Assembly (NCBI GenBank): GCA_001899635.1
Contig: MKVQ01000041.1
Span: forward strand, 186,001 to 250,000
Origin: Myxococcales bacterium 68-20
GTDB lineage: Bacteria > Myxococcota_A > Polyangia > Polyangiales > Polyangiaceae
DNA length: 64,000 nucleotides
Direction: 5' to 3'
Shown here: in pieces, positions 26,313-36,268 of the stretch
Layout of the letters: every line of letters begins with the position of its first letter
How positions within the stretch are numbered: position 1 is the stretch's first letter
Position numbers and translations under genes: made by a program
Notes under the pieces: generated by a model
Told to the model about the DNA's origin: nothing
Database searches by the model: none
What the model saw: only the letters and a program-made list of their open reading frames with translations

Positions 26313-27536
26313 ATGGCCGATAGCTCGAAGGAAATGCCCGTGATCCTCGTCACCCGCGAGGATGAGCTCCGCCTCGTCGTCGCGAGGCTCCGCCGGGCGC
26401 AGCGCATCGCGGTCGACATCGAGTCGAACGGCCTCTTCCGATACAAGGCAACGCTCTGCACGATGCAGCTCGCGACGACTGACGAGGTCGTCGTGGTCGA
26501 CACCATGGCGACGCCGCTCGGCGCGCTGGCCGAGCTCCTCGGCCCCGACGGCCCGCGCAAGATCGTGCACGACGTCTCGTTCGATGCGCGCATCCTCGCC
26601 GAGGCCGACCTCGTGCTCGCGAACGTGCTCGACACCTCGCTCGCCGCGCGCATGCTCGGCCGAACCGCGACCGGGCTCGCCTCGCTGCTCCAGAGCGAGC
26701 TCGGCATCGCGATGGACAAGACGCTCCAGCACCACGACTGGACCGAGCGCCCGCTCCGCAGCCAACAGCTCCACTACCTCGCCGGCGACGTGATCCACCT
26801 CGAGGCGCTCGCCGACAAGCTCTCGGCCGAGATCGCGGAACGCTCGGGTGACCGCGCGGTCGGTGACGCCGTCGAGGAGGAGACGCGGTACCGGCTCGCG
26901 CAGTCGATCACCGCCGCCGGCACCGTCGATCCACGCCCGCCGTACGTCCGCCTCAAGGGCATCGACCGCGTGCCGAAGGAGGAGCTCCCCATCCTCCGCC
27001 GCCTCGCGGAGGTGCGCGAGCAGAAGGCCAAGAGCCTCGACGTGCCGCCGTACAAAGTCATCGGCCCCGACGTCCTGTTCGCGATCGCGCGGGCGAAGCC
27101 GAAGACGATGGCTGACCTCGCGCGCATCAAGGGCGCCGCGAGCGGCCATCGCGCGCGCGCGATCGCGCCCTCGATGCTCGAGGCCGTCGCCGCGGGCCTC
27201 GCCGACGGCGGCGTCATCCCTGCGGAGGAGCGCGCGATGCTCGAACGTCCGCGCCTTCCGCCGGCGATCGTCAAGACGCGTCGCGGGCGCGAGAACCGGC
27301 TCACGAGCTGGCGCAAGGCCGAGGCGAAGCGGCGCGGTGTCGACGAGCAGGTCGTCCTTCCCGGTCACGTCCTCCAGGACCTCGCCGACCTCGCGGACGA
27401 CGCGTCGCTCGACGCGATCGCCGCCGTCCCGGGGATCGGCGCGTTCCGCGTCGCCAGGGACGGCGCCGCGCTCCTCGCCGCGCTCGCAGCGGCGCCTCTC
27501 GATGTCGAGTCGCCCGGCGGTCCGGAGGGCTCGTGA
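26313..27536 (+). CDS. rnd: Ribonuclease D
   Basis: This 407-residue protein has the DEDD-type 3'-5' exonuclease domain. Exo I is in VDIESNGLF, Exo II in KIVHDVSFDARIL, and Exo III in HYLAGDVIHL. Two HRDC-like helical regions follow (LPILRRLAEVREQKAKSLDVPP; QDLADLADDASLDAIAAVPGIG). RNase D trims tRNA 3' ends. The ATG follows an in-frame TTG directly. The last codons overlap the LpxB start as GTGA, so the two are translationally coupled although functionally unrelated. Confidence 0.92.
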   Translation: MADSSKEMPVILVTREDELRLVVARLRRAQRIAVDIESNGLFRYKATLCTMQLATTDEVVVVDTMATPLGALAELLGPDGPRKIVHDVSFDARILAEADLVLANVLDTSLAARMLGRTATGLASLLQSELGIAMDKTLQHHDWTERPLRSQQLHYLAGDVIHLEALADKLSAEIAERSGDRAVGDAVEEETRYRLAQSITAAGTVDPRPPYVRLKGIDRVPKEELPILRRLAEVREQKAKSLDVPPYKVIGPDVLFAIARAKPKTMADLARIKGAASGHRARAIAPSMLEAVAAGLADGGVIPAEERAMLERPRLPPAIVKTRRGRENRLTSWRKAEAKRRGVDEQVVLPGHVLQDLADLADDASLDAIAAVPGIGAFRVARDGAALLAALAAAPLDVESPGGPEGS

Positions 27537-28699
27537 CGGGCGATCTCCTCGTCGTCGCGGGAGAGGCGTCCGGCGATCGCGCTGCTGCGGCCGTCATCGC
27601 GAAGCTCCGCGGCGTTCGAGCGTTCGGGATGGGCGGTGGCGCCCTCCAACGCGAAGGCGTCGAGCTCGTCGCCGACCTCCGGAGCACGACGGCTCTCGGC
27701 GTCACCGAGGTCGCGCGGCGGGCATACGGCGTCGGCTTGGCCTACGGGAAGCTCCGCGCCGCGATCCGGCGCCAGAAGCCGGCCGCAGCGCTCCTCGTCA
27801 ACTACACCGAGTTCAACGCACGCCTCGCTCCGACGCTGTGGAGCGAAGGGACGCGCGTGCTCTGGTACGGCGCCCCCCAGATCTGGGCCTGGCGCTCGGG
27901 CCGCGCGAAGCCGCTCCGTCGTCACCTCGATCGCCTCGCGGTGATGCTCCCCTTCGAGGAGCCGCTCTGGCGCGAGCTCGGCGTCGACGCTCACTACGTC
28001 GGTCATCCAGCGCTCGAGGATCGGCGCGGCCCGGAGCATCGCGTCGCCGCACGCGAGCTGCTCGGGCTCACGCCGTTCGCATGGGCCGTCGCGATCCTGC
28101 CGGGCAGCCGTCCGCACGAGGTCCGCCGCCTCCTCGAGCCGATGCTCACCGGCTACGAATCCGTCCGCGGCGATCGCGCCAGCGTCGACGCACGGGTGAT
28201 GCTCGCCGCGAGCCTCGACGATCGCACGCGCGCATGGGCGAGGGAGCTCGCGCACGCACGCGGCGTCGAGGTGGTCGACGTCGACTCACGCGCGGGCATC
28301 GCATACGCGCTCCCGGCGTTCGACGCCGCGCTGTGTGCATCCGGTACGGCGTCGCTCGAGTGTGCGCTCGCGCGCGTCGTCCCCGTGGTGTGTTACCGCG
28401 TCGGGTGGGCCACCGAGGTCGGCGCTCGAGCGTTCCTCAAGACGCCGCACGTCGCGCTCCCCAATGTCCTCCTCGGCCGGGAGGCGTTCCCCGAGCTCCT
28501 CCAGCGCAGTGCCGCCGCGAATCGCATCGCCGAGACGCTCGCTCGCGTCCTCGACGAGCGCGACACGTTCCTTGCAGCGTGCACGGAGCTCGAACGAGTG
28601 CTCGGCGACCATCCCTGCCCCTCCCGCGAGGTCGCTCGAATGCTCGAGCCGTGGCTCGCCGCTCCCACGTTCGGACCACGCACCCGGAAGGCCTGCTGA
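27533..28699 (+). CDS. lpxB: Lipid-A-disaccharide synthase
   Basis: This 388-residue protein is likely to join UDP-diacylglucosamine and lipid X to form the lipid A disaccharide at the inner membrane. Family motifs are present: VVAGEASGD, AFGMGGGALQREG, NYTEFNARLAP, WYGAPQIWAWRSGRAKPL, YVGHPALE, LPGSRPHEV and SGTASLECALARVVPVVCYR. It begins with GTG overlapping the RNase D stop. No other lpx gene is nearby. Its presence supports a Gram-negative organism that makes lipopolysaccharide. Confidence 0.93.
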   Translation: MTGDLLVVAGEASGDRAAAAVIAKLRGVRAFGMGGGALQREGVELVADLRSTTALGVTEVARRAYGVGLAYGKLRAAIRRQKPAAALLVNYTEFNARLAPTLWSEGTRVLWYGAPQIWAWRSGRAKPLRRHLDRLAVMLPFEEPLWRELGVDAHYVGHPALEDRRGPEHRVAARELLGLTPFAWAVAILPGSRPHEVRRLLEPMLTGYESVRGDRASVDARVMLAASLDDRTRAWARELAHARGVEVVDVDSRAGIAYALPAFDAALCASGTASLECALARVVPVVCYRVGWATEVGARAFLKTPHVALPNVLLGREAFPELLQRSAAANRIAETLARVLDERDTFLAACTELERVLGDHPCPSREVARMLEPWLAAPTFGPRTRKAC

Positions 28700-28738
28700 A
28701 GCCTTCCCCAACACCAAGCCCCAGGCCTCGCCATCGCC

Positions 28739-30475
28739 ATGCGCGCCCTCCTCGCCGTCAGCGTCGTCTTGTTTGGCCTGAGGCTCTGGGCTGCGGCGCA
28801 CGTCGGCTTCGGCGACAGCGAGGCGCTCTACGCATCGTGGGCGATTCATCCGCAGCCGGCTTACCTCGACCACCCGGGCCTCATCGGTCTCGTCGCTCGT
28901 GCGATCGGCGAGGGAGCCGCGCCGACGCCGGCGCGCGCGCATGTCATCACGACGTTCATCGCCACGCTCCTTCCCTGGCTCGTGGTCGCGGTCGCGCGGG
29001 CCGCGGGCGCCGAGAAGCGACACGCCGCAACGGCGGGGCTCGTCGTCGCCGTCGTGCCCGAGATCGCCGTGGGCCTCTTCGCTCTCACACCCGATCTCCT
29101 GCTCGCGCCATTGTGGCTCGGCGCGCTCGGCCTCGCGATCGTGGGCCTGGCACCGCGGGTCGAGACCGGCGATGACGTCGGCCCCCCGGCGTCCGAGCGT
29201 CTCGGCCCGAACCTGCGCACCGCCGGAGCGTTGCTCGGCGCCGGGCTCCTCGCCGGAGTCGCAGCCTCGGCGAAGGTCTCCGGGCTCCTTCTGGTCGCGG
29301 CGCTCATCGCAGCCTATGTCCAGATCGCGCGCTCGGGCGGAGACGCGCGCGCCACGAGCGCAGCGCGATCGCTCTGGCCCTGGGCAGGTATCGCCGCCGG
29401 CGCGATCGTCCTCGTCCCCTTCGTGTACTACGAGGGCCACCTCGGCTGGCCGATGCTCCGGCATCGCTTCGTCGACACGCAGCACGGGGCCGGGATCGCG
29501 GTGCAGAACCTCGGCGCGCTGCTGGGCGGCCAGCTCGTGTACCTTTCGCCGATCGTCGCGTGGCTCGCGCTCGTCACGGCGCGTGATCTCGTGCGTCGAC
29601 GCAACGACGACGTGGTCTCACGCGTCCTCTTCTGGTCGTTCGCGTTGCCGATCGTCCCGCTCGTGCTCCTCTGCGTATGGAGCCCGGTCGCAGAGCCCCA
29701 TTGGCTCGCGCCTCCGCTCCTGGCGCTCCCGATCCACGGCGCCCGCCGCGCGAGTGAGGCGGCGGCGTTTCTCGGGAAGCGCCTCGTACGGGCGGCCACC
29801 GCGATGGGCGCCGCCTTCACCGCCCTGGCCTACGCGTGGGTGCTCATCCCTGCATCCGCGAAGCTGATGCCCGCCGACGTGGATCCGAAGGCGGACATCG
29901 CGAGCGAGCTCTACGGCTGGCCGCAGGCGCTCGAGTCGGTGCGCGAGCAGATGGCGCTCGCTGCCACGCCGGTCGACCCCGAGGGCCGCGAGGTCATCGT
30001 CGTAGGACCGCACTGGACCATCTGCGCGCAGCTCCATGCCGCGCTCCCGGGCGTCCACGTCGGCTGCGCGACGAGCATCCCCGACGACTTCGATCGCTGG
30101 CTGCCGCGCGAGACGTGGCGTCGAGCCGACAACGTCCTCTTCGTCACGGACAGCCGCTTCCCAGGCGACGGCGCCGATCAGCTCCCGCTGCTCGTACGTG
30201 TCTCGCAGAGCCGCGTGCGCATCCTCCGCGGAGGCCGTACGGCGCGCGTCTTCGACCTCTACCTCTACTCACGCCGCCAAGGCGCCGACCTCGCTCCGCG
30301 CCCTTCACCAGCCGCGCTTCATGCGAGCGCGCCAGCACATCACGGCGACACCGAAGCCCTCGCCGCTCGCACGCTCCTTGCGACCGATCCGGGGCATGAC
30401 TCGCATCCGTATCCTTCCCGTGATCTCGATCTCGCTGCTCGTGGCTTCCGCCTGTGGGAGCGAGGGCAACGGTAA
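28739..30475 (+). CDS. ArnT/PMT-like membrane glycosyltransferase
   Basis: This 578-residue protein has roughly ten membrane spans. The first periplasmic loop carries the acidic motif GDSEALYASWAIHPQPAYLDHPG, cut here as GDSEALY and YLDHPG, typical of polyprenol-phosphate-sugar transferases such as ArnT and dolichyl-P-mannose:protein mannosyltransferases. A soluble C-terminal domain contains VGPHWTICAQLHAALPGVHVG and ADNVLFVTDSRFPGD. Family-like sequence ends at DLYLYSRR; the last 65 residues are low-complexity and overlap the next gene by 80 bp, as if an original stop was lost. The acceptor could be lipid A, given LpxB just upstream. Confidence 0.8.
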   Translation: MRALLAVSVVLFGLRLWAAAHVGFGDSEALYASWAIHPQPAYLDHPGLIGLVARAIGEGAAPTPARAHVITTFIATLLPWLVVAVARAAGAEKRHAATAGLVVAVVPEIAVGLFALTPDLLLAPLWLGALGLAIVGLAPRVETGDDVGPPASERLGPNLRTAGALLGAGLLAGVAASAKVSGLLLVAALIAAYVQIARSGGDARATSAARSLWPWAGIAAGAIVLVPFVYYEGHLGWPMLRHRFVDTQHGAGIAVQNLGALLGGQLVYLSPIVAWLALVTARDLVRRRNDDVVSRVLFWSFALPIVPLVLLCVWSPVAEPHWLAPPLLALPIHGARRASEAAAFLGKRLVRAATAMGAAFTALAYAWVLIPASAKLMPADVDPKADIASELYGWPQALESVREQMALAATPVDPEGREVIVVGPHWTICAQLHAALPGVHVGCATSIPDDFDRWLPRETWRRADNVLFVTDSRFPGDGADQLPLLVRVSQSRVRILRGGRTARVFDLYLYSRRQGADLAPRPSPAALHASAPAHHGDTEALAARTLLATDPGHDSHPYPSRDLDLAARGFRLWERGQR

Positions 30476-31505
30476 GAAGCAGGGCGGCGGCTCCGGGGGG
30501 GCCGACGATCCCGGCGGCTCGCGGTCCGCTCCCGCGGCCGCCCTCACCGCCGACGAGCGGACCTGCGAAGAACAGTACCGGACGCAGATCGCGTGGACGC
30601 ACCGCTGCGGCGGAATCATCAACGAGTCACCGGCGGCGATCGCGCGGTTCCGCAAGCTCTGCGCGCACGAGATCAACGCCCCGGGCGCAGAGAAGCTGCG
30701 AGATGCCCGGCTGAAGTGTGGTGAGCGCCGCAAGAACGCGGCGTGCGACGCCGTGATCCCCGAGTGTGAGCTACCGCCAGGGTCTCTCGCCAACGGCGCG
30801 CCGTGCGGGTCACGCTCCCAGTGCCAGAGCCGCTACTGCAGGATCGACGACACCGGCTGCGGGGTCTGCGCGACGCCTGGCGCGGCGGGAAGCGCCTGCA
30901 CGAGCGCGGTCGACTGCGCATTCGGGGAGAACGAAGTATCGACCTGCGACCCGCAGGAACAAGGGGCGACGACGGGCGTCTGCAACTCCTGGAAGGTCGT
31001 GAAGGCGGGCGAGACCTGCGGGAAGGACTCCCTCTGCAACGCGACCAGCCACTGCGACGTCGCGGACGAGAAGGCCACGACGGGCACCTGCCTCGAGAAC
31101 GAAGGCGTCGGAGGAAAGTGCGATAACAAGTTCAGCTGCAAGCTGGGCTTGGCCTGCATCTCGGGCAAATGCGCTGCTCGGCCTAAGGAAGGACAGGCGT
31201 GCAAGGAGGTCGACGACTGCGCGGACGGCCTCGCATGCGACAAGACCTGCCAGCGCGTCGTCTACGTCGGCGTGGACGAGGAGTGCGGTCTCGTTCGCAG
31301 GTGTGCGCGCGGCCGCTGCATCCAGAAGGTGCAGCCCGGGCCGAACGGCGAGGCCAGCGCGGCGGGGCCGGCCACCTGCGTCGATCCCATCGCCGATGGC
31401 GGCGCGTGCGGCCAGGAGCAGGCGAACACCGGTAAATACTGCGACGATTTCGCCCGTTGCGTCGGCGGCCGGTGCACGTTCGTCGATCCGGCGCAGTGCA
31501 AGTGA
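30396..31505 (+). CDS. Cys-rich lipoprotein with repeated Cys modules
   Basis: This 369-residue protein has a lipoprotein signal ISISLLVASACGS and a Gly-rich linker. About 250 residues of repeated modules follow, of the form GxxCGxxxxCxxxYCRxD, CGVCATPGAAGSACTSAVDCAF, CDNKFSCKLGLACISGKCA and CKEVDDCADGLACDKTC, with some 35 Cys overall. Such arrays, reminiscent of Dickkopf or granulin spacing, are typical of Polyangia surface proteins; no enzymatic site is seen. The start is the ATG that opens the signal peptide; it lies inside the end of the preceding glycosyltransferase gene. Confidence 0.78.
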   Translation: MTRIRILPVISISLLVASACGSEGNGKKQGGGSGGADDPGGSRSAPAAALTADERTCEEQYRTQIAWTHRCGGIINESPAAIARFRKLCAHEINAPGAEKLRDARLKCGERRKNAACDAVIPECELPPGSLANGAPCGSRSQCQSRYCRIDDTGCGVCATPGAAGSACTSAVDCAFGENEVSTCDPQEQGATTGVCNSWKVVKAGETCGKDSLCNATSHCDVADEKATTGTCLENEGVGGKCDNKFSCKLGLACISGKCAARPKEGQACKEVDDCADGLACDKTCQRVVYVGVDEECGLVRRCARGRCIQKVQPGPNGEASAAGPATCVDPIADGGACGQEQANTGKYCDDFARCVGGRCTFVDPAQCK

Positions 31506-31574
31506 CGCGGGCCGCACGCGCGCCTCAATCCTCTCGTCGCCGAGAGACGTCGGGGCCGCGCGACGGCGCGAGCG

Positions 31575-31606
31575 CGGTGAGGCCGATCCAGCGACCGGCC
31601 TCACCG
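31575..31606. terminator. Perfect 11-bp hairpin between convergent genes
   Basis: CGGTGAGGCCG and CGGCCTCACCG pair around a 10-nt loop, between the Cys-rich lipoprotein gene and bioB. No T-run follows on either strand. Probably a bidirectional terminator. Confidence 0.65.
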
Positions 31607-31620
31607 TCGATGCGTGAAGG

Positions 31621-32583
31621 TCACTCCGCGTCGGCCGAGACCCGCGGCGGCATCGCCTGGAGGCCGGCGTCGCGGATCAGCGCCATGTCGTCGTCCTCGC
31701 CCGGGTTCGGCGTGGTGAGGAGCGTGTCGCCGTAGAAGATCGAGTTCGCCCCGGCGAGCATGCAGAGCATCTGCGCCTCGCGGGTGAGCGACGTGCGGCC
31801 TGCGGACAGGCGAACGCGCGACTTCGGCATCAGGACGCGCGCGACGGCGATCATACGGACGAGATCGAGCGGGTCGACCGGCTTCGCGTTCGCGAGGGGC
31901 GTGCCCTCGATGGGGACGAGCGCATTGATCGGGACGCTCTCGGGCTGCGGCTCGAGGTTCGCGAGGGTGCGGAGCATCTCGCAGCGATCGTCCGTGCTCT
32001 CGCCCATGCCGATGATGCCGCCGGAGCAGACGGTGATGCCTGCCTTGCGGACGTTCTCGAGGGTACGAAGGCGATCGTCGAACGTGCGCGTCTTGATGAT
32101 CGAGCGGTAGTGCTCGCGGCTCGTGTCGAGGTTGTGGTTGTAGGCGTCGAGCCCCGCGTCCGCGAGCTTCTTCGCCTGCTTCTCGTCGAGCATGCCGAGC
32201 GTCACGCAGGCCTCGAGCCCGAGGTCCTTCACGCCCTTGACCATGTCGACGACGCGGTCGAATGCCGGGCCGTCCTTCACCTCGCGCCACGCCGCGCCCA
32301 TGCAGAAGCGGGTCGAGCCGAGCTCCTTCGCGCGCTTGGCGCTCGCGATGACCTGCTGCACGTCGAGCATCTTCTCGGCGTCGGTGCCCGTATCGTAGTG
32401 GCTCGACTGCGGGCAGTAGGAGCAGTCCTCGGGGCAACCGCCGGTCTTCACGCTGAGGAGCGTGCAGAGCTGGACCTCGTTGTCCGGGTGGTGCGCGAGG
32501 TGGACACGACGCGCCTCGTCGAGGAGCGGCAGGAGCGGCTGATCGTAGAGAGCGCGGACCTCTTCGCGACTGAACTTCGGCAT
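31621..32583 (-). CDS. bioB: Biotin synthase
   Basis: This 320-residue radical SAM enzyme is likely to insert sulfur into dethiobiotin. The radical cluster motif CPEDCSYC (Cys50, 54, 57) is followed by the conserved [16 protein letters not shown] region. [38 protein letters not shown] and [14 protein letters not shown] supply the other family signatures, including the Arg and Cys ligands of the second cluster. It stands alone, without bioA, bioD or bioF. TATGGT lies 9 nt before the ATG and there is no Shine-Dalgarno, so a short-leader or leaderless mRNA is likely. Confidence 0.95.
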   Translation of the reverse strand: MPKFSREEVRALYDQPLLPLLDEARRVHLAHHPDNEVQLCTLLSVKTGGCPEDCSYCPQSSHYDTGTDAEKMLDVQQVIASAKRAKELGSTRFCMGAAWREVKDGPAFDRVVDMVKGVKDLGLEACVTLGMLDEKQAKKLADAGLDAYNHNLDTSREHYRSIIKTRTFDDRLRTLENVRKAGITVCSGGIIGMGESTDDRCEMLRTLANLEPQPESVPINALVPIEGTPLANAKPVDPLDLVRMIAVARVLMPKSRVRLSAGRTSLTREAQMLCMLAGANSIFYGDTLLTTPNPGEDDDMALIRDAGLQAMPPRVSADAE

Positions 32584-32840
32584 GGGGCCCGGACCATAGC
32601 CGATATGCCGCGCCGTCACCACGCCGGCGCAAAGCCCCGGATCCGCTGCAATCCCGGCGCTTTGTGCTTGCATCCGGCACCGAGGCCGGCTCGCCCTCGC
32701 GGCACCGACCCCGGGCGGAAGTGGGCGCTCGGCCGGGGCTCTTTCCGAATCGGAGACCGTCCGGCGTCTCGTGGGCGGCGTCTGCGTCGACGAGCTGCCG
32801 CCTCCTCCGCCGCCGAACTGATCCGATTCGGACGGCGAGA

Positions 32841-34430
32841 TCAGCCGTCCTCGTCGCAGGCGCCCGGCCGACTCTCGCGATCGTCGGTCACGCTCTCGCG
32901 CTCGCCCTTCAAGATCCGACCGATCGTGTTGCGCCCAACATCGAGACGCCGCGCGGCCTCGGCCTTGTTCCCATCGCAAACATCGACCGTCGCGGCGACG
33001 TAGCGGCGCGTCGCCTCCTCGAGCGTCAGACCGAGCGGGACGATCGGCGCCGTCGTCGTGGCGGCCGGCGCCGCCGGGAGCCCAGGATCGGAGGTGCGTC
33101 CCGTTACCGAAGCCGCCTTTCGCGGCCGCGGCAGATGCGATGCCCCGACGCGTCCGTCCGGAGCCAGGACGATTGCGCTCTCGACCCAGTGCTCGAGCTC
33201 GCGCACGTTGCCCGGCCACGTATGCGCACGGAGCACCGCGAGCGCGTCGGGGCCGAGGACCGGCGGCGGCCGCTTGTAGCGCTTGGCGTACATGTCTGCG
33301 AAGTGGATCGCGAGCTGCTCGATCTCGGTCTCGCCTCGCGTGCGCAGCGGCGGGATCTCGATCTCGACGACGCGGATCCGATAGTAGAGGTCCCCGCGAA
33401 AGCGCCCGTCGGCCACGCGCTGCTCGAGGTCCTGATGCGTCGCGCACACGACGCGGACGTCTGCGGTCATCGTCTGCCGCCCACCGACCCGCTCGAACGT
33501 GCGCTCCTGGAGGAAGCGGAGCAGCTTGCCCTGGACGTCGTGCGGAAGGTCGCCGATCTCGTCGAGGAAGAGCGTGCCTCCCTGTGCAAGCTCGACGCGC
33601 CCGGGTACGCGACGATCCGCGCCGGTGAACGCGCCGCGCTCGTGACCGAACAGCTCGCTCTCGACGAGCTGAATCGGGAGCGTCGTGCAGTCGACGGTGA
33701 CGAACGGCCCCGCCTGACGTCCGGAGTTGACGTGGATTGCACGGGAGAAGAGCCCCTTGCCTGTGCCGGTCTCGCCGCGGAGGAGGACCGTGGCGTCCGT
33801 CTGCGCCGCGAGCGTGACGCGCTCGTAGACGGCACGAAGCTCCGGGCTCCGACCGATGATCCGGTTGAACGGACCGCGAAGCGTGAGGCCTGGACCGCCC
33901 TCGTTCGCGGGACGAAGCGTCGTCAACGAGAAGGCACGCGCGATCTGTCCTGCGAGCGCGAGCAGGTACTTCTCGTCTTCCTCGTCGAAGGCGACGGGCG
34001 AGGCCGTTGTGGCGTTCGTGCCATGCGCGCTGCGGTTGAGTACCTGGACGACGCCGCGCACCGGCCCCCTGCCCTCCTCGCGGATCGGCACGGCGAGGAT
34101 CGAGCGCGTCGTGTAGCCGGTCGTCTTGTCGACCGAGGCATCGAAGCGTTCGTCCTTCGAGGCGTCCGCGATCCGAACGGGGTCGCCCGTCCGCGCGACC
34201 CATCCGGCGATGCCACGACCGAGCGGCAAGCGCAGCGTCGGGAGCTCCGGCAGGATCGCGACGCGCGAGACGAGGTCGCCCCGCTCCGCGTCGACGAGCC
34301 AGATCGTCGCCCGCTCGGCCGAGAGCGCCTCCGCGACGCGCTCGCAGGTCGTCGCGAGCAACGCATCGAAGTCGACCTCGCGCGTCAGCAGCGAGGCGAG
34401 ATCGACGAGGAGTGAGAGGCGGTTGACCAT
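32841..34430 (-). CDS. GAF domain sigma-54-dependent transcriptional activator
   Basis: This 529-residue protein has an N-terminal GAF domain (about 1-170: [34 protein letters not shown]). The AAA+ domain has Walker A GETGTGKG (219-226), the sigma-54 contact loop GAFTGA (266-271) and Walker [15 protein letters not shown] Fis-type HTH lies at the end ([21 protein letters not shown]). Such proteins remodel RNA polymerase at -24/-12 promoters in response to a small molecule bound by GAF. No paired histidine kinase is adjacent. The chosen ATG begins the GAF helix; a weak GGAAG precedes it. Confidence 0.9.
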   Translation of the reverse strand: MVNRLSLLVDLASLLTREVDFDALLATTCERVAEALSAERATIWLVDAERGDLVSRVAILPELPTLRLPLGRGIAGWVARTGDPVRIADASKDERFDASVDKTTGYTTRSILAVPIREEGRGPVRGVVQVLNRSAHGTNATTASPVAFDEEDEKYLLALAGQIARAFSLTTLRPANEGGPGLTLRGPFNRIIGRSPELRAVYERVTLAAQTDATVLLRGETGTGKGLFSRAIHVNSGRQAGPFVTVDCTTLPIQLVESELFGHERGAFTGADRRVPGRVELAQGGTLFLDEIGDLPHDVQGKLLRFLQERTFERVGGRQTMTADVRVVCATHQDLEQRVADGRFRGDLYYRIRVVEIEIPPLRTRGETEIEQLAIHFADMYAKRYKRPPPVLGPDALAVLRAHTWPGNVRELEHWVESAIVLAPDGRVGASHLPRPRKAASVTGRTSDPGLPAAPAATTTAPIVPLGLTLEEATRRYVAATVDVCDGNKAEAARRLDVGRNTIGRILKGERESVTDDRESRPGACDEDG

Positions 34431-34600
34431 CGAAGCGTGCTTCCCGAGAGGCTCCGAGCCCGGCGGTCGCCACGACGGCGGCTCAGCAGGAAGGAGAGCG
34501 TGCCTCTCGAAGGTAGCGGTGCAGTGGGGCGGTTGCACCTCGTTCTCGTCAGGCTCGCGAGGTTGCGTGCTGTCCGTCGTGCTCCACGCACCGCGACCGC

Positions 34601-35473
34601 TCACGCGGCCGCTCGCCCCGTGAGACAAGTGAGCCCCGTTCGCAGATCGATCTCCATGCCCTCGCGTGCCGCGATGCTCGAGCGGAAGAGAGCTCGTGCC
34701 TTCGCCTCGATCTCCACGACGCCATCGTCCGCGCGCATCGGATCGTGATGGAAGAGGACGAGCGTACCGACCCCGGCCGCGCGCGCGAGCTCTGCGCCGG
34801 CGACGTACGTGGAGTGGCCCCAGCCGACCTTGCCTCTGTACTCGTCGGGCGTGTACTGCGCGTCGTAGACGAGGACGTCCGCCCCCTCGCAGAGCGCGCG
34901 GAGCGCCGGGTCGACGCACGCGTAATGCTCGGTGTCGGTCGCGTAGACGACGCTCTTGCCGTCGTGCTCGATCCGGTACGCGAGCACACCGCCGGGATGA
35001 TTGCCGCGCGCGACGCTGACCTTCGCATCGCCGACGTGAAAGACCTCGCCGAGCTTCACTTCGCGCGTCGCGATGCGCGCGCCGACCTCGTCGAGCCGCA
35101 CCGGGAAGACCGGCGCGCTCATCTGTCGCTCGAGCGTCTCGCGGATGCTCGTGACGCCGTTCTGAGCGCCGACGATCGTGAGCGACGCTTGCTTCATGTA
35201 GACAGGGACGAAGAACGGCAGCCCCTGGATGTGGTCCCAGTGGCAGTGCGAGAGGAGGAGCGTGAGCGGGTCACACGCAGCGCCGCTCGTGACGAGGTGA
35301 TTGCCGAGCGCACGCAGGCCGGTGCCGGCGTCGAGGACGATGCGGGTCTCGGCGGAGGCGCCTCCTCGTGCGGGGAGGCGGACCTCCACGCAGCTCGTGT
35401 TGCCACCGACCGCCGCGGTGTCGTGACCCGGCGATGCGATGCTGCCCCGGACGCCCCAGAATCGGATCTTCAT
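34601..35473 (-). CDS. Metallo-beta-lactamase-fold hydrolase
   Basis: This 290-residue protein has the N-terminus MKIRFWGVRGSIASPG typical of the phosphoribosyl-cyclic-phosphate phosphodiesterase and RNase Z-like branch. The metal motif HCHWDH (His76, His78, Asp80, His81) is complete, and further ligands lie in GNHPGGVLAY, YATDTEH and LFHHDP. Myxobacterial proteins of this type are often annotated as cyclic-nucleotide or RNA phosphodiesterases; substrate is not evident. It is divergent from the small receiver gene 180 bp away. Confidence 0.85.
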   Translation of the reverse strand: MKIRFWGVRGSIASPGHDTAAVGGNTSCVEVRLPARGGASAETRIVLDAGTGLRALGNHLVTSGAACDPLTLLLSHCHWDHIQGLPFFVPVYMKQASLTIVGAQNGVTSIRETLERQMSAPVFPVRLDEVGARIATREVKLGEVFHVGDAKVSVARGNHPGGVLAYRIEHDGKSVVYATDTEHYACVDPALRALCEGADVLVYDAQYTPDEYRGKVGWGHSTYVAGAELARAAGVGTLVLFHHDPMRADDGVVEIEAKARALFRSSIAAREGMEIDLRTGLTCLTGRAAA

Positions 35474-35640
35474 GGCGGGCCCCTACTTCAAGAGCGGTGC
35501 CACCACGCGGGGCGCGAAAAACACGCGTTGTGTCGCTTTGGAAGCACCAAACCGGACCGCTCGTCCGACCGTACGTGCACCGTTCTGGGGCATCGCCCGC
35601 GAGCGCTTCGAGGCAGCTGCGCTCCGGGTCGAACCGGCGG

Positions 35641-35646
35641 TATGCT
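35641..35646 (+). promoter_or_regulatory. -10-like box TATGCT, leaderless arrangement
   Basis: TATGCT ends 6 nt before the ATG of the orphan receiver gene, with no ribosome binding site between. Confidence 0.55.
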
Positions 35647-35652
35647 TGCGCC

Positions 35653-36006
35653 ATGTCGCAGCGGGTGCTCATCGCCGACGACTCTGCCGTTGCACGGGTG
35701 ACCCTCGCGCGGCGCGTCCGGGCGGCAGGGTTCGAGGTCGTCGAGCACGACTCGTGCGCGAGCGCCTCGACGGTCGACCCGAACACGATCACCTGCGCGC
35801 TGCTCGACTTCGACCTCGGCGACGGCTACGGCGTCGACATCGCGGCCCGCCTCCGCTCCACGCAGGACGCGCTGCCGATCGCGTTCTTCACGAGCACGAG
35901 CAAGGGCGAGGTCACCGCGCAGACGTCGGCCTTCGGGCCCGTCTTCACGAAGCCTGACGAGCTCGACGCCGCCCTCGACTGGATCGCGCGCCACGGCGGC
36001 GGCTGA
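35653..36006 (+). CDS. Orphan single-domain response regulator
   Basis: This 117-residue protein is a bare receiver domain. VLIADDS provides the acidic pocket, Asp52 in CALLDFDLGDGYG is the phosphorylation site, FFTSTS carries the Thr/Ser switch and FTKP the Lys. There is no output domain, so it would act by protein contact, as CheY does, or within a phosphorelay. No kinase is adjacent. The start is supported by a -10-like box 6 nt upstream; an earlier in-frame start would add unrelated sequence. Confidence 0.88.
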   Translation: MSQRVLIADDSAVARVTLARRVRAAGFEVVEHDSCASASTVDPNTITCALLDFDLGDGYGVDIAARLRSTQDALPIAFFTSTSKGEVTAQTSAFGPVFTKPDELDAALDWIARHGGG

Positions 36007-36078
36007 CCGACTCGACTCGCTTGCAACGATGAAAAGAGCGCTTCAGTAGCTCGATGTAGCAACGGGGAACGGGCCTAG

Positions 36079-36170
36079 AAGGCTTCGCCAGCGCGAGGAG
36101 CCATCATCCGCGAGGCCGATGAGCTCGCCACCATGCTCATCCTGTTCACGCGCCTACCGGCGGTAGACGG
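36079..36170 (+). pseudogene. Possible remnant of a four-helix-bundle (S23/IVS-type) protein
   Basis: Just after a stop codon, one frame reads RGAIIREADELATMLILFTR, which resembles the last helix of the four-helix-bundle proteins linked to 23S rRNA intervening sequences. Nothing upstream in frame continues the match, and downstream lies a 7-bp GTTCCCT ladder. The match is short, so support is weak. Confidence 0.25.
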
Positions 36171-36268
36171 ACGTTCCCCGTTTCACTTGCCCGTTCCCTG
36201 TTCCCTGTTCCTCGTCCTTCCCTCCAGCCTGCAGCCACGAGCGACTCGCCGGAGAAGGCGAACGCTCG

